Source: Eucalyptus grandis (taxonomy: Eukaryota; Streptophyta; Magnoliopsida; Myrtales; Myrtaceae). Taken from it: a stretch of 64,000 nucleotides of DNA. Each line of letters opens with the position of its first letter. The first letter of the stretch is position 1. This document shows, piece after piece, positions 57,898 to 64,000 of the stretch. The notes under the pieces were generated by a model that saw nothing but the letters and a program-made list of their open reading frames with translations, had not been told where the DNA came from and did not search any database. The position numbers and the translations under genes are program-made. Where the stretch lies: the NCBI RefSeq assembly GCF_016545825.1, contig NC_052616.1, positions 42,019,529 through 42,083,528 on the forward strand, in the 5' to 3' direction.

Positions 57898-59144
57898 GGG
57901 TGCGCATGATAAAATTTCTGTTTCTCGATTTCTCTGTTTCTCTGTTCCCCGGAACAGGTTTGGAACAGAAATCCGTTTGGTAACGCAATCTGATTTCTCT
58001 ATTTCTGAAATAGATTTCTATTTCAGAAATAGAGAAATCGAAGAAATCAGAAGCTGAAATTTTTAGCTTCTCAGTTTCTGAAACAGAAATATAAATTTTT
58101 TTTTCTCAACTTTTCAATTTAGTCCAAAATATTTTAGATCACTAATATTGAAATAGAAATAGAAATAGTTAATTTAGTCCAAAATATTTTAATAATTTTT
58201 TAATATAATCATTTCAATCAATATTGATTGAAAATCTTAACCATTGGGCCAAATGGTGGGAATTGAATGAACAAGGCTTCATTTGTTGTACGCAAGAGAT
58301 TTCACGTATGGTAATAGTCAACTTGCCACATTCATATCTAACGAGTCTTTCTTCACCTACTCTTCCGTAGTATGCCAGACAACGGCTCTATCTAGCTAAC
58401 TATTTTTTTAATCATAAACTTCATATTGAGACGGTAAAAATGGGTCAAATCATTAGGGTTTCATCCGATTTTTCTTTTATAAGGAAAAGAGATCTAATAA
58501 GGAATCTGTTGTTCTTGTAAGAGTGTTGATGAAAATACAGATTTTGATAATAAATTTTTAAATAATCCTAGTGTTGATAATTTTGAAAAAAATTGGTGAC
58601 GATTTTTGAACATGGTGAGGATTTTTTTAACAAAATTTGGAAAGAAATTGGAATTAGACTTGAAGTTAGGACTTTTTTAGGAGATTAGACTATTATAATC
58701 ATGGCTATCATTAGACTTATTTGATTAATGTGAAATCAATTTCGGCAAAAACATAACGACATATTCACTACAATTGAATTTCAATTGATTTTTTTTTTGC
58801 CACGTTGTTTATTTTTTGAAAGAAAATATTACGTTATACGAAACGTAAACACATGTAATAGGAAATTCCATGAAATTGTATTTTCAACTTTTGTAATGTG
58901 TTAGTATTATTTTGACTATTATTTTGTATTTGAGGATTTCCTATATTGTCATCTAATCAATTTCTATTCCTAAAAATTGAAATTTTATTCTATTATCAAA
59001 CGGATTTTTGTTTCAGAAATAGAAATTTTGAGTCATTATCAAACGGGTTTCTTTGCTCAGAAACTTGTCCGGGGAATAGAAATCGAGAAATCAATTTCTG
59101 GCCAGAAATCAATTTCTGAAACAGAAATTTTGTCATGCGCGCCC
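57898..59144. mobile_element. Harbinger-like MITE, right block only
   Basis: Inverted ends gggtgcgcatgataaaattt and the complement of aaattttgtcatgcgcgccc match at about 25 of 27. 3-bp target duplication TTA (57895-57897 and 59145-59147). The left block at about 27400-27406 (tcttttaataacc) has the uninterrupted site. 1247 bp, arms rich in gtttctgaaacag-type words, A/T-rich middle without a transposase. Confidence 0.9.
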
Positions 59145-59163
59145 TTAATGACCAAGTTGAGTG

Positions 59164-59198
59164 CTCTTTCTTCTTCTTCTTCTTCTTCTTCTTCTTCT
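59164..59198. repeat. (TTC)n microsatellite
   Basis: About 11 TTC units followed by a T-run. Confidence 0.9.
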
Positions 59199-59209
59199 TT
59201 TTTTTTTTT

Positions 59210-60000
59210 TGTAAAGGGTGCTACATACCTCTTTTTGACCTTTTTGCGAAATGTCTTGTCGAAGAAAGAATAGGGCAATATAGTCAAAATAAGTTCTTTT
59301 TTAAGAGCTGGTGCAATAAAAAATCATAAACTAGTGGCCCACGATATATTTAACCAAAATTAATTTTCCTGTTGTTAAAAATAATTCAAACCGATAAATA
59401 TAGCACATTTATCTTAAAGTAATTTTTATTTAATGAAAAGCCTCAAATTAGTACCCTTAACCACAATCTATCCCCCGTTAACAGTTTAGGATTTAACGTG
59501 GAGGCTGAATTTAGGTGAGAGGCACTACTTTGAGAGCTTTTGTGAGACGAAACTTAGTTTGGTATATATGTCATTGGTTCCAGACTTTTGTAAAAGAAAA
59601 ATTAATTTTGAATAAATATGTCATCGTACCAATTTAAGATTTTTAACAAAATTAACTTTATCGATTGCTACTTTAGTTACCGAGGTAAGTAAGGAATGCC
59701 CTTTGCCCAAAGGACGGATGGAAAGACAATTCCTTACGTGGGTAGCAAGTATAAACCCCTTTGAACGATAATTGGACGTTGCTAACTAAATAAACGAACT
59801 CGTGTCGCGCGGGGGAAATCAAAATTAAAGCCTGGACCGACTCCGGACATCAGAGTTGATATCAATAAAGGCAGGTTTCCTCTTTGGTCTCCGCACACAC
59901 AGGAAACGAACTCTCAAAGCTCTTAAACTTCTTGGCTCTCTCTAACACTCACCAAGAACACAATCTGTCTTTATTCACCAAAATAATAAAAAATAAAAAC
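59210..60000 (+). promoter_or_regulatory. Upstream region of DUF4220 gene, right copy
   Basis: Collinear with 27950-28166 plus 29008-29620 of the left block, without the MITE found there. No single core promoter element is certain. Confidence 0.5.
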
Positions 60001-62370
60001 ATGGGGGACTTGCAAGGTAGCCAAATGGCGTCGGGGAACCAAACCATCACCGAGGCCAGCGCTGTCGTGAAGAGGCTCCAAACCCCGGAGGGCATGCTCG
60101 CGCTAATAGAGCTCTACGTAGGCTCAGTCGCCTTCCTGCTCCTCTTCCTTGTGGCTTTCGGTTCATTGAGGCGTCGGAACAACAATCCGATGCTCAATGT
60201 TGTCCTGTGGGCCGCGTACACTCTCTCGGGCTACTTGATAACGTACACGCTCGGGCTAATGCGCGAATCCCCGTTCCACAACCCACTGTTCCCGCTGTGG
60301 GCGACTTTCTTGATGATCTTTCTTGGAAGCTCAAACTCTTTCTCTGCACATAGTCTTGAGGACAACGAGCAGTGGAAGAATTATGCTTGTCAACACGTGG
60401 TCACGTTCATAGGGTTACTAACATTGTGGACACTCTATCTGACCACCTTGCCGTCAAGGCTGGCGGTTTTCCTGCTCTATTTCGTCATCCTAGCGCTTAA
60501 GACCACAGAGAGAGCACTATCGCTCGTGTCAGTAAGCGCATTTGGCCGGGATCGAATGACAAAATGGGTCGCGGATCATATGTCAGTAAGCTCCAAGCAT
60601 CGTTGCCTGGATCCCTGCGCCGATCCCGAAACTATGAAAGGGTACAAATATGTGGTGAAAGTGAGTCGGACCGTACTCGAGAAAGTCTTTGGTGAAGTCG
60701 CAGCACCAAAGGCAAATTTTGAAACGGTCTCAGGAAATTATGAGGAGGAAGTCATCACCATAGAAAGGGTGTGGGAGTGCAAAGGGGCTCTTTTGAGCTC
60801 AAGCGGGGGAGACCGGGATGGCAAGTTCAAGGATATTTGTCTCTCTTACGCGTTCTACCTGCTTCTCCGTTTGAAATTTTGAGCTACTCATTGCCGGAAG
60901 AAGCTCATCAGAAGGCGTGGCACTTGATTCGAGATGGAATTTTTCAGAAAGAAAATGGGTATGAGAGAGCATTTCGAATCGCTGAAGTCGAGCTTACCTT
61001 TTTTCACGATTTTTTCTACACCAATTACCCCATCATTTTCCAAGCGCGCCTTTGGCAGCTGAAAGTGGTGGAGCTTTTGTGTTTGATCACAGGCACCATG
61101 GTAACAGTTGTATTCCTGATGCCCAAAACCACAAAGCCCCAAGATGTTGTTGTCCAATTGGTGACATCCAGTGGGTGGAGGGTCGACGTTCTCGTGACTG
61201 CGGTCGTTCTTATGGTATTCATATGTGTTGAGCTTGTTCAGCTCTTTCTGATGGCTATCTCCGACTGGGCGAAAGTTGAATGGCTTTGCAACTACGTGCA
61301 AAAGCAGTCGTGGCAAGGGAGCAAGCGCATCGAGAAGCTGATAGGACTAATATGCGGGTACATTTGAAGCCTTGGGAAAGGAAACTTCGCCAATACTCTT
61401 TCTCGAATCGTACAATCAGGTCCCTTCCAGATTTCTCTACCATTTCTGCAAAATCAATTTCGTCGATGTCCATGGGAGAGGTCAAAAACAAAGCGCTCCC
61501 GTTAGATTGTCCGCTGATGTGAAGAAGGCTGTGTTTGATTCTCTGATGAAGAGCAACAGGAAATTGGCGAATGGACAAACTTCTTTGATGCTAAACAACA
61601 TGTCGGATGAGCTATCTTGGGCGTGTAGGCTCGAGACACAAACTGAAGTTATAATGGTTTGGCATATAGCTACGAGCTTTCTTGAGTATAAGCGGCCGTT
61701 GAATCACGATCCAAACTTCAACATAGCGACTAACTTGTCCAAATATCTTGCCTATTTGGTGGCATTCGCCCCGAGATTGTTACCTGATCACCTTTATGAC
61801 ACGGAGAACATCTTCAACCAAGTCATCCTTGAATCGCGGGAAGAGCTTAAGATGTGCAAGACATATGGAGAAAGAATCCACAGACTGAAGGACATCGGGG
61901 AAATACCAGAAGATACGGAAACACCAGAAAATATGGTTATACATCGGGGCGCCCGGTTGGGGGTTCAATTGCTGAAAGAGAACCAGCGGCGCATTTGGAA
62001 GATCCTGGCCGAGTTTTGGGCCGAACTAATATTGTATGTGGCTCCATCAGACAAAGCAAAAGCGCACGTCGAGCACTTAGCAAAGGGAGGGGAGTTTGTG
62101 ACTCATTTGTGGGCTTTGGTCTCTCATGCCGGAATAGAGCGAGAGCCTTCTAATAAGTGGCAAACTCTCAGACGAAGCCAAAGCTGGCCCCAGCGATGCA
62201 TATGTGGTATAGCTAGGGAAGCTCATTCACGGCAGCTACCTTCTCCACCCTCGTTAGTCCCCCATCTCTGTCCGCTCACACTATTTGCTCAGTCATCACA
62301 TGCTTGCGGCAACCATGGCCATGGCCAGTTAGAGCTTTGTGCTTGCTGCGGCCAGGAACTTGGAGATTGA
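60001..62370 (+). pseudogene. DUF4220/DUF594 membrane protein, right copy, three frameshifts
   Basis: Starts MGDLQGSQMASGNQTIT at 60001 (a second Met at 60025 fits the left copy). Domain order is as in the left copy: membrane segments and LWAAYTLSGYLITYTLGL, central region, then the DUF594 tail. Single-base deletions relative to the left copy occur near 60878, 61354 and 61400. The site broken in the left copy (31440) is intact here. The family stop TAG is CAG here (about 62190), so the last frame reads through about 58 extra codons of non-conserved sequence to 62370. The locus is best called a pseudogene, unless the indels are assembly errors. Confidence 0.85.
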
Positions 62371-62814
62371 GCAACCATAGCCGCAAGAAGCTCAGAGCTT
62401 GAGGGGTCATTCCCCCTCCCCCTCTCTCTTAGTTCTTCATTTCCTTTTCATTACTTTCCCTATCCGTCTCTCAATTTTTATTTTCACTTTCATTTATGTT
62501 GTCTGATGTAAGTTGAAGACTTATTTAAGACAAAAAAAAGTTCAAGATTGTTAGGAATTAGACTTTCTATTTTCATCTATGTCGCATTTTGTACTTCTAA
62601 CTTCATGCTTAAGTAGAAACATAAACCAGGTTTGGTTTTGATTGATCGAGCAGTGAGTAGGGCACCTAATCAACTAAGAATACACCAGCTCCTCCGCACT
62701 GTCGAGGTCACGCGTCAAATTTCATGATTTGATCCATATCTAGTACTGAATTAGAGGGTTCTTAGTATCCGCTTGGCTAATGAATATGCACTTAAAGTAA
62801 TGGATTTATGGTTC
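62371..62814. other. 3' flank, no gene seen
   Basis: A/T-rich; similarity to the left block has ended by about 62230. Confidence 0.45.
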
Positions 62815-63212
62815 CCAAAACTAGGAACCAGGGAGCCAATCCAATCCAATTTTGGTTTGATCTAATAGAACTGATCACTTTTTTTTTCCCACTAAAGAGT
62901 GTCCATGCACAACGAGAGAGTGACAAATCTTAAAATATTGATGAAAGCGACGATGAATGAAGAGTCATTATGCTGTAACTTGTGGTTCCTCTAGACGAGA
63001 TAGTGCATAGTTCACATTTTACTATTTTTTTTAGGAAATTAAAAAAAAAAAAGGATATGTAGTTGTTCCGGACCGGACCAATTAGGTACCGGTTCCAATT
63101 TTAGGAATCAAGAATCAAATCAATACTTTGAAAAACTAGACCCAACTGACTAGTTCGATCCAAAGTATGGGCAACTCCCGATTTGGGCAATCTATTCAAC
63201 ACACCCCTAATA
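62815..63212. repeat. Possible hAT-like MITE, ends unclear
   Basis: Contains ggaaccagggagcc, ggaccggaccaattaggtaccggttcc and a right end cacacccctaa. The left end is not identifiable. Confidence 0.35.
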
Positions 63213-64000
63213 TGCACAACCATTTGTTCGAAAATTTTTAAGTTAGTAAATTTTCTTTTTGTTAGGATTTAAGGTAGTATATTGAGGCATGTTTAATGTT
63301 TACAACTTTTGATTTTGTGAAATATATTTTTTTCTTTTGTAAAATTCTATCCGGGGTGAATGATTTCTCTTGGGTATGATTGACTTGTTTGAGTATGATT
63401 TTAACCTTAGTTGGCCTCACCCAAGTTTTGACAGAAAGGGTGGTTTCTTTGCAACTAAGTTTAGGACATCTGAAAAGAGAAACCGGGTTAAAAATGCCTA
63501 TACTAAAATGACATGCGACATGTAACTTAACGTACAAACTATATGTCATATCATTTTAATTGAATGACATGATTCTAAAGATAGATAATAAATAATGCAA
63601 CTATCCTAACATATCATACATTTCAATTTAATGACCCAAAACGAGCAATTATTAAGTGACGTGCATTAGATGAACCAATTCTATGACATGCACATGGTAT
63701 ATTCATGTTTTCTTTTTTAATTAAAATTTATAATTAAAAACATGCAATTCAAATTTAAAAAAAAAAAGAAATCTAATCAATTCTAGGCAATGTTTTTGTA
63801 TTTTTATTCTTGAAATTCAGAATAAAGAAATTACCTATCTAAAACAGGCAATGGTATTAAAAAATCAAATCAAATTCTATCTAATTCTTTTGGATTTTTT
63901 TTTTAAATAATCAAGCAATATGATAAATATTCAATCAAATAATGCAATCCACAAAATTTATATTATCGATTTAAATTAAGAATCAGAATAAGCCAACAAT
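63213..64000. other. A/T-rich window edge, possibly LTR-derived
   Basis: Words such as atgacatgcgacatgtaac and tatgtcatatcatt recall the A/T-rich stretch at 43440-43600, perhaps a fragment of the same LTR family in the other orientation. No gene. Confidence 0.3.

Noticed and set aside
61780..61968. Minus-strand frames over the DUF4220 right copy
   Set aside because: Antisense shadows with no independent support.

Overview
The window is nuclear DNA of a flowering plant. Evidence: spliced genes with GT...AG introns, Ty1/copia elements primed by initiator tRNA-Met, an endogenous pararetrovirus relic, tRNA-derived SINEs, hAT-like and Harbinger-like MITEs, and a plant-specific DUF4220/DUF594 gene pair. 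The woody-eudicot, Myrtaceae-like flavour of the repeats is only an impression. Gene density is low and most of the 64 kb is nested repeats.

Genes. A cytosolic sulfotransferase lies on the minus strand (2074-3063) with an intact single-exon frame; a SINE sits about 57 bp upstream of its ATG. A histidine-phosphatase (phosphoglycerate mutase-like) gene lies on the plus strand in four exons (12442-15642) that join to exactly 267 codons plus stop. Two DUF4220/DUF594 membrane-protein paralogues (29621-31782 and 60001-62370) are both broken by frameshifts, at different places.

Layout. 1-5.6 kb: sulfotransferase gene among several copies of one low-copy repeat, some interrupted by a Harbinger-like MITE and a SINE. 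5.6-9.1 kb: decayed pararetrovirus and unassigned DNA. 9.1-10 kb: extra copy of intron 1 of the downstream phosphatase gene. 12.1-15.9 kb: phosphatase gene. 15.9-31.8 kb and 46.6-62.2 kb: two related blocks, each ending in a DUF4220 gene and sharing TRIM-like retroelement relics, a hAT-type MITE and the same flanks. After they diverged the left block received a 6.3-kb copia element (18968-25301) and a hAT-like MITE (28175-28999). The right block received a SINE, another hAT-like MITE (49993-50849), a Harbinger-like MITE (57898-59144) and an eight-copy tandem array (51.3-55.4 kb). 32.4-45.1 kb: nest of decayed retroelements containing a copia-type element (35078-40773) with a perfect 5-bp target-site duplication and nearly identical LTRs, whose interior is degenerate and includes a piece of a GT92 (DUF23) glycosyltransferase gene.

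The most unusual observations are the retrotransposon-borne GT92 fragment, a CpG-rich core sequence shared by three inverted-repeat elements whose ends differ, the tandem array built from half a MITE fused to retroelement DNA, and the several insertions whose empty sites can be read from paralogous copies inside the window. All identities and percentages come from reading by eye, not from alignment software.
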